From: Prosthecobacter sp.
GTDB taxonomy: Bacteria; Verrucomicrobiota; Verrucomicrobiia; Verrucomicrobiales; Verrucomicrobiaceae
Direction of reading: 5' to 3'
DNA: 7,469 nucleotides
Assembly: GCA_020216965.1 (NCBI GenBank)
Contig: JAIWOJ010000093.1
Span: forward strand, 1-7,469
This document shows positions 1 to 6,494 of this stretch, one piece after another (the first letter of the stretch is position 1; each line of letters opens with the position of its first letter). The notes under the pieces were generated by a model, which did no database searches, had not been told where the DNA came from, and was given only the letters and a program-made list of their open reading frames with translations. Position numbers and translations under genes: made by a program.

Positions 1-15
1 ATCGTTTGCTGCCTG

Positions 16-771
16 ATGATCTGCGCCATGGCTAGCCCCCACTTACCCCCCGAAGTCACTCAGCCAGAGGCGACTATCTTTGAAGCGCGTGGGCTGAGAA
101 AGGTGTATCACACCGGGGAGCTGGATGTGGTGGCTCTGCATGGGGTGGACCTCGACTTTCGCGCAGGGGAGCTGGTGGTGCTGTTGGGGGCCTCTGGCAG
201 TGGCAAGTCCACCCTGCTGAACATTCTGGGGGGCCTGGACGTGCCGACGGAGGGGCGGTTGCGTTATCGTGGCTGGGAGCTTTCAGGCGGTGGGGAGCGG
301 GTGCTGACCCAGTTTCGGCGGAACTGTGTGGGGTTTGTCTTCCAGTTCTACAATTTGATCCCCAGCCTGACGGCGCGGGAAAATGTGGCCTTAATCACAG
401 ATATCTCGCGGGATCCAATGCGCCCGGAGGAAGCGCTGGCGATGGTGAACCTGGAGCACCGGATGGACCATTTCCCCAGCCAACTCAGCGGTGGCGAGCA
501 GCAGCGGGTAGCCATCGCCCGCGCGATCGCCAAACGACCCGAGGTGCTGCTCTGTGACGAGCCCACGGGTGCGCTGGATGTGGGCACAGGCATCACCGTG
601 CTAGAGGCGGTGGAGCGCATCAATCAGCAACTGGGCACGCTGGTGGTCATCATCACGCACAATGCGGACATGGCGGGCATGGCAGACCGCGTGCTGCATC
701 TGAAGGACGGTCAGATCATCAAAGAAGAGCGCCATGCAGAAAGGGTGCCTGCCAAGCACCTGCGATGGTAG
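16..771 (+). CDS. ABC transporter ATP-binding protein, LolD/MacB (COG1136) type
   Basis: This is the nucleotide-binding subunit of an ABC transporter. It hydrolyses ATP on the cytoplasmic face and should drive an FtsX/MacB-like permease that exports or extracts lipids, peptides or drugs. All ATPase motifs are present: Walker [10 protein letters not shown] (residues 58-66), Q-loop [18 protein letters not shown] (107-124), signature LSGGEQQ (157-163), Walker B VLLCDEP (177-183), D-loop GALD (185-188) and switch histidine H215 in ITHN. At 251 residues it is a normal single-domain length, and the Q-loop and signature wording are typical of the LolD/MacB/SalX group. ATG 16 is used; ATG 28 is equally possible, and neither has a clear Shine-Dalgarno. 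The frame is also open to the window edge. No permease lies downstream, so the partner is probably upstream: a TGA at 14-16 overlaps this ATG. The substrate cannot be told from the sequence. Confidence 0.93.
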   Translation: MICAMASPHLPPEVTQPEATIFEARGLRKVYHTGELDVVALHGVDLDFRAGELVVLLGASGSGKSTLLNILGGLDVPTEGRLRYRGWELSGGGERVLTQFRRNCVGFVFQFYNLIPSLTARENVALITDISRDPMRPEEALAMVNLEHRMDHFPSQLSGGEQQRVAIARAIAKRPEVLLCDEPTGALDVGTGITVLEAVERINQQLGTLVVIITHNADMAGMADRVLHLKDGQIIKEERHAERVPAKHLRW

Positions 772-1128
772 CTGGGCGCGGAAGGATGCGACTCGGCAGC
801 CGGGCTCAAGTCGGGTTCCGAAATTCGTCGGGAAAGAGCGCTCGTTGAAAATGTACCAATCATCGCGTCCCGGCGCACAGCCTACGGCCAAAGCGTGGCG
901 CACGGACATGTAGGCGCATTCGCCAGAATGCGAGGGGGTGGTGCCAGAGACGTAGGCGCATTCGCCAGAATGCGGTGGTTTTGAACACGGCGGATTTACC
1001 ACGGGCGCGAGAAGTTCCCAAAAAATCGCGGTGCTGCGGAGCCGGTATTCAACCTGGCGGCGGGATCGTCTCCCAGAGAGCTGGGCCATGGGAGCAGGAC
1101 TTCTTTTGACGTTTGCAGCGCTTTTGCC
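772..1128. other. 357-base non-coding gap with repeats
   Basis: No convincing gene is seen. A long minus-strand reading frame covers most of this stretch, but it runs into the ABC gene and its translation merely repeats itself where the hairpin repeat occurs twice, so I treat it as spurious. The stretch holds the tandem hairpin repeat at 910-974 and a GAGCGCTC palindrome at 836-843. No T-tract terminator for the ABC gene is visible. The low coding quality and the repeat suggest remnants of an interspersed element, but this is an inference. Confidence 0.6.
910..974. repeat. Two direct copies of a 23-base hairpin repeat
   Basis: Identical 23-base units lie at 910-932 and 952-974, 42 bases apart start to start. 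Each ends in a perfect hairpin with a 7-base stem, CGCATTC / GAATGCG, around a GCCA loop (stems at 915-921/926-932 and 957-963/968-974). The 19-base spacer is not repeated. The form resembles a REP-like interspersed palindrome rather than a CRISPR, since there are only two units and one short spacer. Confidence 0.85.
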
Positions 1129-1140
1129 ATGCTGGGAGAC

Positions 1141-1608
1141 ATGAACTTTCTTTATCGCCTTTTGGTGCCCGTATTTACCCTGGCCATCATGAGCTCATGC
1201 TCGTCGGATGTTCAGATCAGACCCTTGATGGCGCGCACGCTGGAGCTATCGGCGGCAGACTTTGGGCCGCAGGCTCTGTCGGCACCGCTGCTGGGGCAGA
1301 CGGGTGCCGTTTCCAGAGTCGTGGTGCATTACGGGCTGCCGGAAGCCCATCTGCGCGCTCGCTACCCTGAGGCGGGGGTGGCCTTTGTGCCGGTGGTGCG
1401 TGGGGTGAAGCATCTGAACCGCGTGGTCAAGGAGCTACCGCACGATGCGGCGCATACGGAGTTGCGTGCCCGTCTTGTGGCAACGCGGGCGCGTCTGATT
1501 GATTTTTACAATGACCGGCGCATTGCATTCAATTCAGTGCCGCCCTTTACGGGCCGTAGTTTCATGGCACGCAATGCCATGATGCCAGCCATGGGCACCA
1601 CGCGCTAA
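1141..1608 (+). CDS. Predicted small lipoprotein of unknown function
   Basis: I do not recognise the family. From ATG 1141 the product has 155 residues. The N-terminus is a short basic and hydrophobic segment, MNFLYRLLVPVFTLAIMSSC, followed by SSD. This looks like a lipoprotein signal with the lipidated cysteine at residue 20. The lipobox is imperfect because -3 is Met rather than Leu or Val. The mature part has no recognisable catalytic motif. A central arginine-rich helical-looking segment (about residues 100-125) ends in a short Pro/Phe- and Met-rich tail. An in-frame ATG at 1129 would add four residues. A GGGAG at 1134-1138 sits only two bases before ATG 1141, closer than a working Shine-Dalgarno normally lies. 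It runs in the same direction as the ABC gene but is separated by 369 bases, so it probably has its own promoter. A cell-envelope location is the only functional inference. Confidence 0.7.
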   Translation: MNFLYRLLVPVFTLAIMSSCSSDVQIRPLMARTLELSAADFGPQALSAPLLGQTGAVSRVVVHYGLPEAHLRARYPEAGVAFVPVVRGVKHLNRVVKELPHDAAHTELRARLVATRARLIDFYNDRRIAFNSVPPFTGRSFMARNAMMPAMGTTR

Positions 1609-1689
1609 GGCATGCCCCTGGGAAAAGCGGCATTTGGGGTCATGGATGGAGGTCGAGTGGCTTGCTCTGAGACCGCCGGAGTAGAGCCT

Positions 1690-2286
1690 CTACACGCCAT
1701 CGAGCTCGGTGATGATCTCGGGCACACGGATGTCATGCGGCTCACAGGGAATGTCTGGCAGCAGTTGCAGATGAAAGGCCACGGCGATGCGACGGGCGCG
1801 GGCAAGCTCTGGGCGTGACAGGAGGCGATCGTAAAAGCCGCCGCCGCGTCCGAGGCGGGTGCCATCCCGCAAGCCGAAGGCTAGGCCGGGAACGAGAATC
1901 AAGTCCAACTCTGCATGAGGCACGACCTGGCCCCCAGCAGGCTCCCAAACACCGAGGGGGCCCCGGCGCAGATCCTGGGCGGAAGTGACGGACATGGGGA
2001 CAAGCTCCACGCCCTGGACGGCGAAGAACACGCTGCGCCAGCCCCGCTCTTGGAGCCAAGGGAGGAAGGTGGAAATCAGATCTGGCTCTGAGCGCAGGCC
2101 ACCAAAAAGCGCGATGGTGCCAGGCTGGGCCCAGAGGTCAGAGCGCTTTTGCAAGGCGTGGACGATCTGGCCCGACCAGTGGTGTAGGCTGCTCTCTGGC
2201 AGCATTTTGAGCCGCTGGCGCATCTGCTGGCGCAGGGCGGCTTTGCTACCAAAAGCATCGGGCGTGGGCGGGGTCATGCAGGCCAT
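1690..2286 (-). CDS. 5-formyltetrahydrofolate cyclo-ligase (MTHFS family)
   Basis: This cytoplasmic enzyme of one-carbon metabolism converts 5-formyl-THF and ATP to 5,10-methenyl-THF, recycling folinic acid. The E. coli counterpart is ygfA/fau. From ATG 2286 the product has 198 residues, a normal family length. Visible family features are the N-terminal basic helix GSKAALRQQMRQRLK (residues 13-27), FGGLRSEPDL (61-70) in the substrate region, the motif LILVPGLAFGLRDGTRLGRG continuing into GGFYDR (129-154), and the C-terminal IAVAFHLQLLPDIP with PHDIRVPEIITE (167-194). The frame stays open upstream to an ATG at 2496, but that 70-residue extension is Arg/Pro-rich, unlike the family, and would overlap the divergent hydrolase gene, so I reject it. 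ATG 2277 is an alternative start three codons in. No Shine-Dalgarno precedes either. The gene converges on the lipoprotein gene with an 81-base gap. Confidence 0.93.
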   Translation of the reverse strand: MACMTPPTPDAFGSKAALRQQMRQRLKMLPESSLHHWSGQIVHALQKRSDLWAQPGTIALFGGLRSEPDLISTFLPWLQERGWRSVFFAVQGVELVPMSVTSAQDLRRGPLGVWEPAGGQVVPHAELDLILVPGLAFGLRDGTRLGRGGGFYDRLLSRPELARARRIAVAFHLQLLPDIPCEPHDIRVPEIITELDGV

Positions 2287-2397
2287 GGTGGCAGGTGAGG
2301 GCGGTCTGCCAAGAGGGAGGCGATGGAAAAACAGGGGTTGCCAGCCAGGGCCACAGGGGGTTAATTTTCTGAGAAAAATCAGGCATCCCCCGCCACG
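2287..2397. promoter_or_regulatory. Divergent intergenic region, presumed promoters for both neighbours
   Basis: This 111-base gap separates the divergent cyclo-ligase and hydrolase genes, so transcription of both probably starts here or nearby. I cannot identify convincing -35/-10 pairs. An AT-rich island in otherwise GC-rich sequence contains a 13-base interrupted palindrome, TTTTCT-G-AGAAAA (2365-2377), which could be an operator or only part of the AT-rich promoter DNA. Confidence 0.3.
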
Positions 2398-3375
2398 ATG
2401 ATCCATGACCCTGCTCCGGACCACGGAGGATCGGCCGAAACTGGTCGTTCCCGCCGGGGGAGAGCCTTCTCTCGGCGGCGAAAAGATGAGAACCACATTG
2501 GCCTGCTACCTACCCAGGGCTGGCGGCGGAGGAATCTGGAATTCCTAGGTGGCGTGCTGATTCCCACCTTGCTCGCGCCACGCCGCCCTGGCCGTGTGAT
2601 TGATGGGGGGGTACCTGTGGCCGAGGCTGGTCAGCTTGGGGTGACGTGGCTAGGCCATGCGGGTTTTTTTGCCCAGATCGGCGGGGTGAACTTGGCGATT
2701 GATCCGAACTGGGCGCTCTGGCATGGCCCCGTGAAGCGGGTGCGGCACCCGAGCCTGTGGGCCGGGGATTTGCCTGGGATTGATCTCGTGCTCATCACCC
2801 ATGCCCACTTTGACCATCTGCACCTGCCCAGCCTGCGGCGGATCGCCAGAGGGCAACCGATCGTGGTGCCAAAAGGGGTGGGCAGCGTGGTCAAGCGCTG
2901 TGGATTTGGGCAGATCGTGGAATTAGAGACCTGGCAGCAGGCGCGCTTCCGGGATCTACGCATCACACTGACGCCTGCCCGACACTGGGGGGCACGCATG
3001 ATACACGACACGCATCGCGGCTTTGGGGGCTACCTGATTGAGGGGCAGGGGCGCACGCTCTTTCACTGCGGAGATAGCTCCATGTTTGATGGCTTTCAGG
3101 AGATCGGCCGCCGGGCAGAGATCGACCTCGCGCTGATGCCCATCGGTGCCTACCTCGCCCCCAGCGGGCGGCCCGTTCACATGAATCCTGAGGAAGCGCT
3201 GGATGCCTTTGAGATGATGGGCGCGCGCCACATGGTGCCCATGCACCACGATACCTTTCCCCTAGGGGGTGAACCCATCCATGAGCCGGCGGAGTGGCTG
3301 GCAAAGTCAGCGAGTCTCCGCGGCCTCGATGATCGCGTGCGCCTGCTGCATGAGGGGGAAACGGCGCTGTATTAG
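2398..3375 (+). CDS. Metallo-beta-lactamase-fold hydrolase, COG2220 (NAPE-PLD/RomA-like)
   Basis: A predicted zinc-dependent hydrolase of the metallo-beta-lactamase fold. The strongest signal is HAHFDH (residues 135-140), the HxHxDH dinuclear-metal motif. Other likely ligands are H196 in ARHW, D226 in HCGDS and H283/H284 in PMHHDTF. Surrounding segments (VTWLGHAGF 82-90, GPVKRV 110-115, DLALMPIGAY 243-252, HMNPEEA 261-267) match the pattern of bacterial NAPE-PLD-like or RomA-like proteins, which includes phospholipase-D-type and lactonase-type enzymes, so the substrate is open. No signal peptide is seen, so it is probably cytoplasmic. The start is uncertain: the first 45 residues are Arg-rich, ATG 2398 has no Shine-Dalgarno, and a GTG at 2554 is a possible later start just ahead of the conserved domain. 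It stands alone, 140 bases before the next gene in the same direction. Confidence 0.87.
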   Translation: MIHDPAPDHGGSAETGRSRRGRAFSRRRKDENHIGLLPTQGWRRRNLEFLGGVLIPTLLAPRRPGRVIDGGVPVAEAGQLGVTWLGHAGFFAQIGGVNLAIDPNWALWHGPVKRVRHPSLWAGDLPGIDLVLITHAHFDHLHLPSLRRIARGQPIVVPKGVGSVVKRCGFGQIVELETWQQARFRDLRITLTPARHWGARMIHDTHRGFGGYLIEGQGRTLFHCGDSSMFDGFQEIGRRAEIDLALMPIGAYLAPSGRPVHMNPEEALDAFEMMGARHMVPMHHDTFPLGGEPIHEPAEWLAKSASLRGLDDRVRLLHEGETALY

Positions 3376-3515
3376 CCTGGATTCCGAGGTTCTTGCATAC
3401 AAAAGGGGCAGCATCACGGGGAACAGCGAAGCCTGGTTTCTTACCGAAAAATCGGCCCAGTTCGCTTTGCCGCATTCTGCGCGCCTTTGGCTGCGTTTTC
3501 TCTGCCCTCCAGCCC

Positions 3516-4688
3516 ATGCATCGTCGTCATTTCCTCATCACTCTGCCAGCCGCTCTTTCAGCCAGCACCATCGCCGCAGAGAAAAAATGGCGCGTAGCGG
3601 TCATCGGCCACACGGGGAGGGGCAACTACGGCCACGGCCTCGACACGATGTGGCTGCGGCTAGCCGAGACGGAGATCGTGGCGGTCGCAGATGCCGATGA
3701 CGCGGGGCGTGCGGCGGCGGTGAAGCGGCTGGGCCTGAAGGCGGGGCACGCTGACTACCGCCAGATGCTGCGGGAGGTGCGGCCTGAGATCGTGGCCATC
3801 TGCCCGCGCCATATCGATCAGCACCACGAAATGGCCCTGGCCTGCGCAGAGGCAGGTGTGCGCGGCGTTTATATGGAGAAACCTTATTGCCGCACACCGC
3901 AGGAGGCGGATGAGATCGTGACCGCCTGTGAAAAAGCGGGCATGAAGCTCGCGCTGGCCCATCGCAACCGCCAGCATCCCGTGCTGCCGGTGGTGGCAAA
4001 ACTCATCCAGGACGGGCTCATCGGTCGCGTGCTGGAGATGCGTGGTCGTGGTAAGGAAGACAAGCGTGGGGGCGCGCTGGACCTGTGGGTGCTCGGCTCT
4101 CATGTGCTGAATATCGGCACTTATCTCGGTGGCGCGGCGCTCGGTTGTTCGGCGGAGGTGCGCCTGAAAGGCCGCCCAATCACAGGCGCGGATGTGCGGG
4201 AGGGCGATGAGGGCATCGGCCCACTCGCTGGGGATGAAGTACATGCCCGCTACCGACTCAGCAGCGGCATCACGCTTTATTTTGACTCCATCCAGGAAGC
4301 TGGCGTCAGCGAGGCTGCGTTTGGCCTCCAGGTCATTGGCACCCAGGGCATCGTGGATCTGCGCATGGATAAAGAGCCGCTGGCCCATTGGCTGCCTGGG
4401 AATCCTTTTCAGCCTGTCGCGATGGCACGCCTGTGGCAGCCCATCACCAGCGCAGGCGTGGGCAAGCCGGAGCCCATCGCTGATCTTGGCCGGAAGATCT
4501 CCAGTCATGAAGTGGCTGGGCGCGACCTCATCGCTGCCATCCAGGAGGGGCGTGCGCCCCTCTGCGATGCAACTCAGGGCCGCATGACGGTGGAGATGAT
4601 CTCTGCGGTTTTTGAGTCTCACCGCATGGGGAGTGCAGAGGTGAGGCTGCCTCTCGAAACGCGCGTGAATCCGCTAACGCGACTCTGA
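3516..4688 (+). CDS. Exported Gfo/Idh/MocA-family oxidoreductase with Tat-like signal
   Basis: A predicted NAD(P)-dependent dehydrogenase acting on a sugar or sugar derivative. It has 390 residues, a normal family length. The N-terminus MHRRHFLITLPAALSASTIA has twin arginines before a hydrophobic stretch and an Ala-rich end, like a Tat signal cleaved near residue 21. That fits export of a folded, cofactor-loaded enzyme. The Rossmann fold begins at WRVAVIGHTGRG (25-36). EKP (121-123) carries the family's catalytic lysine, and GSHVLNI (195-201) its conserved histidine region. The C-terminus NPLTRL is, from memory, common in planctomycete and verrucomicrobial members. The start at 3516 is chosen because it opens the Tat signal; the frame extends back to ATG 3393, but those 41 residues would bury the signal. 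There is no Shine-Dalgarno. The substrate is unknown; such exported paralogs are often numerous in polysaccharide degraders. Confidence 0.9.
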   Translation: MHRRHFLITLPAALSASTIAAEKKWRVAVIGHTGRGNYGHGLDTMWLRLAETEIVAVADADDAGRAAAVKRLGLKAGHADYRQMLREVRPEIVAICPRHIDQHHEMALACAEAGVRGVYMEKPYCRTPQEADEIVTACEKAGMKLALAHRNRQHPVLPVVAKLIQDGLIGRVLEMRGRGKEDKRGGALDLWVLGSHVLNIGTYLGGAALGCSAEVRLKGRPITGADVREGDEGIGPLAGDEVHARYRLSSGITLYFDSIQEAGVSEAAFGLQVIGTQGIVDLRMDKEPLAHWLPGNPFQPVAMARLWQPITSAGVGKPEPIADLGRKISSHEVAGRDLIAAIQEGRAPLCDATQGRMTVEMISAVFESHRMGSAEVRLPLETRVNPLTRL

Positions 4689-4693
4689 CCCCA

Positions 4694-4754
4694 GAACCCG
4701 AAGTTCCGCGTGATGCAGACAATCTTGTCTGCCAGGACTTCGGAATTCGGGTTC
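4694..4754. repeat. Long hairpin unit, copy A
   Basis: A 61-base palindromic unit starts six bases after the oxidoreductase stop codon. The outer arms 4694-4708 and 4741-4754 pair at 14 positions with one bulged G (4703). The inner stem GCAGACAA / TTGTCTGC (4715-4722 and 4725-4732) is a perfect 8-base stem with a TC turn. A diverged copy lies at 5084-5138. It may act as a transcription end or mRNA-stabilising structure for the oxidoreductase gene, but this is inferred from position only. Confidence 0.85.
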
Positions 4755-4762
4755 CCCTCCCC

Positions 4763-5010
4763 AGCCCCGTAGGGGCTACCTGTGAATAGCCAGGGGTGAT
4801 CCCGCGTAGCGGGTGAACCCCTGGGGCACAGAACCCAGGGGATTTTCCCCGCCCCAACCCCGAATGGGGTTGCCCAATGCACCCTGCGCCCCGCCTGAAG
4901 CCCGCATCGGGGAACACCCTCCGGGTTTTCGGCTCACCATCGCGCGATGCACCTGCCACCGGGGGGCTCGTGCCTCGCCCCCCGGCTATTCACGGGCAGC
5001 CCTCCGGGCT
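4763..5010. repeat. Mirror-symmetric hairpin block with imperfect inverted arms
   Basis: The left end (4763-4791) and right end (4984-5010) are imperfect inverted copies, sharing GTGAATAGCC / GGCTATTCAC exactly and similar sequence beyond. Hairpins occur in mirrored order. Left: AGCCCC-GTA-GGGGCT (4763-4777), a CCAGGGGT/ACCCCTGG stem with an inner CCCGC-GTA-GCGGG (4790-4824), and AACCCC-GAAT-GGGGTT (4856-4871). Right: ACCC-TCC-GGGT (4916-4926), a CCGGGGGGC/GCCCCCCGG stem (4959-4985) and AGCCC-TCC-GGGCT (4998-5010). No transposase gene is inside, so this fits a non-autonomous MITE-like or REP-like element. A 12-base palindrome CATCGCGCGATG also occurs at 4938-4949. Confidence 0.75.
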
Positions 5011-5083
5011 GATGTTGCCTCATCTGCCTGCTGAATCCTTTCCTCCATGTCAGATGTCTGCGGGCTGGCGTTTTACCCGGAGT

Positions 5084-5138
5084 CCGAAGCTCCCCGTATG
5101 CAGGCGCTCTTGCCTGAGGGAACTTTGGAATCTGGGTT
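5084..5138. repeat. Long hairpin unit, copy B (diverged)
   Basis: Aligned by eye in the same orientation as the unit at 4694-4754, this 55-base stretch matches roughly three quarters of positions with one gap. The structure is kept: outer arms CCGAAGCTCC (5084-5093) and GGAACTTTGG (5119-5128) still pair at most positions, allowing G-U pairs. The inner stem CAGGC / GCCTG (5101-5105, 5112-5116) shows an A-T pair of copy A replaced by G-C. It ends 12 bases before the stop codon of the next gene, so it is placed symmetrically to copy A. Confidence 0.75.
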
Positions 5139-5150
5139 GCGGAGAGACGA

Positions 5151-6470
5151 TCACTGCATGGGCAGTTGTAGATCGACCGTCTTGCCACCGCGCAGCACTT
5201 TGACGGGCACTTTTTGGCCCTGGAAATGCTCTTGCAACAGGTGCCCATGCAGGCGGCTTTCGCTCATCCGATTTCGATGCCCAGCGACCTCAATCAACAC
5301 ATCTTCCTTTTCAAAACCTGCCTTTTTGGCAGCGGCGTGCATCCCATACATGCCTAGCCCTTTGACCCAGAGGGCCATCCCATCGAGGCCCAACCCGCGC
5401 TGGCGGCGCTCTTTATCCGTCAAATCCACCAGGTTCAGCCCGCCTGCTGCCATGCCACGCATGGACCAGGCACCGACGCGACCGCTGTTGTCGGTCATTT
5501 TCCGCCACCCCACAGGTAGGTCGAGCGTGAGGGTTTGCGCTTTGCCAGCGCGTGAAACCTGCACCTCATAGCGCGCACTCTCCCCGGTGCGGTGCAGCGC
5601 CCAGGCGATGTCAGCGGGGGAGACCGGCGGCTGATCTGCGAAGGCGGTGATAACATCCCCGGCCTGGAGACCTGCTTTTTCTGCCGCGCTGCCTCCCTGC
5701 ACGGCGGCGATGGTGGCTGGCTGGTCAGGCACGAGTGTGAGGCCGATGGTCTCTGGCGCGGGCATGGGATAAACCCACTCATCCGGCACAGGCTTCTTTT
5801 GATCGCGGAAGGAGGCACGGAGGGCATCCCCGATCATGTGGCAATGCACACAGCTCTGCACCACCTTGCCATCCCAGGCCAGCTCTCGCGTGTAGCGCTC
5901 AGCTAGCTTCGGCATGTCAATCGGGCTCACATAGGGGATGGGGCCTGGTTGCTTGCCTGCGAGGGCAGCCTTGTTGCCAGGATAAGCCCGGTGCAGCGCC
6001 AGAGCTGCCTCCAGGGCGCGCTTGTAACCTGTGAGAGTTTGGTCGGCTGAATTCTTTTGGTGCGTCCAGGAGCCATAGCGGCCATAGACGGTGCCGTCGC
6101 CATTGAAAAACAGCGTTGAGAAAGAAAGGTCAAAATCAAACTGGAAGCGGGTCAGGTCCAGCGCATTGGCATTGATGACGCGCACACAGACAAACTGATC
6201 CAGCAGTGGGGATAGTTCTTCCCCCTCCATGAGCACGGCGGTATCTAGGCCCATGCAGGAGAGGCATGGCACGCAGCGCATGACCACGAGCACGGGCTTA
6301 CCGGTCAGCTTGGCCTGCCGGAAGCCGCTATCTAGGTCGTTATAGGCCCAGCGCTTGTCTGCCTCCATGCGTGCTTTGTCAGCGCGCACCGCGCCTTCGC
6401 GGTCTTTCACTGCCTCTGCAGTTAGCAGCGTGGGAAAAAGGGCAGCAGAGAGAAGCAGTGTGCGTTTCAT
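5151..6470 (-). CDS. Exported thioredoxin-like / heme-c / PDZ protein
   Basis: A 439-residue predicted periplasmic redox protein. Residues 1-18 form a Sec signal, MKRTLLLSAALFPTLLTA. Residues 40-160 look like a thioredoxin fold of the Thioredoxin_7 type: an FRQAKLTGKPVLVVM strand is followed by a triple-cysteine motif CVPCLSC (C66, C69, C72; bases 6255-6275), then LSFSTLFFNGDG. CVHCH (207-211; bases 5838-5852) is a classic heme-c attachment site, with M236 in YPMP a possible distal ligand. A PDZ domain follows at about 242-318 (SAAEKAGLQAGDVITAFADQ), and a second PDZ-like part at about 370-436 (AAKKAGFEKEDVLIEVAG). I recall similar proteins being called Trx7/PDZ (seleno)proteins. Here the motif holds only cysteines and the frame has no internal TGA. 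It starts 24 bases after the DUF3500 gene, a likely operon, without a Shine-Dalgarno. Its substrate and partner are unknown. Confidence 0.85.
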   Translation of the reverse strand: MKRTLLLSAALFPTLLTAEAVKDREGAVRADKARMEADKRWAYNDLDSGFRQAKLTGKPVLVVMRCVPCLSCMGLDTAVLMEGEELSPLLDQFVCVRVINANALDLTRFQFDFDLSFSTLFFNGDGTVYGRYGSWTHQKNSADQTLTGYKRALEAALALHRAYPGNKAALAGKQPGPIPYVSPIDMPKLAERYTRELAWDGKVVQSCVHCHMIGDALRASFRDQKKPVPDEWVYPMPAPETIGLTLVPDQPATIAAVQGGSAAEKAGLQAGDVITAFADQPPVSPADIAWALHRTGESARYEVQVSRAGKAQTLTLDLPVGWRKMTDNSGRVGAWSMRGMAAGGLNLVDLTDKERRQRGLGLDGMALWVKGLGMYGMHAAAKKAGFEKEDVLIEVAGHRNRMSESRLHGHLLQEHFQGQKVPVKVLRGGKTVDLQLPMQ

Positions 6471-6494
6471 AGCGGGGCAGAGAGATGGTAAGGA

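Larger units (their letters stand above)
4689..5150. other. 462-base non-coding gap filled with palindromes
   Basis: This gap lies between the 3' ends of two convergent genes. I find no credible gene in it: the open frames crossing it are GC-driven and run over the hairpins. Almost the whole stretch is made of inverted repeats, described as separate repeat entries. Such a position is typical for REP-like elements, and the hairpins could terminate transcription from both sides. I see no T-tract after the main stems, so intrinsic termination of the usual kind is not supported. Confidence 0.75.

Noticed and set aside
910..974. Hairpin repeats as a mini CRISPR array
   Set aside because: There are only two repeats and one 19-base spacer, no cas genes, and the repeat is a tight palindrome more like REP elements.
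601..1089. Open reading frame of 162 codons on the minus strand
   Set aside because: It overlaps the end of the ABC gene and reads through both copies of the hairpin repeat, giving a repeated HSGECAY peptide. It has no domain signal.
1106..1134. TTGACG at 1106-1111 as a -35 box for the lipoprotein gene
   Set aside because: No -10-like hexamer lies at 16-18 bases, and the expected position would fall on the start codon.
1681..1693. GTAGAG-C-CTCTAC palindrome at the cyclo-ligase stop codon as a terminator
   Set aside because: A one-base loop cannot form a hairpin of full length and no T-tract follows on either strand.
2287..2496. N-terminal extension of the cyclo-ligase to ATG 2496
   Set aside because: The 70 added residues are Pro/Arg-rich, unlike the family, and would overlap the divergent hydrolase gene; ATG 2286 gives normal length.
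3470..3486. CGCATTCTG followed by GCGCC, resembling part of the repeat at 910-974
   Set aside because: The match is short and interrupted, and could arise by chance in GC-rich DNA.
3393..3515. Earlier start of the Gfo/Idh/MocA gene at ATG 3393
   Set aside because: It would place 41 unrelated residues before a clear Tat-like signal starting at 3516.
4528..5034. Several open frames on both strands across the palindrome cluster
   Set aside because: They come from GC-rich hairpin sequence, overlap each other and the flanking gene, and show no domain or signal sequence.
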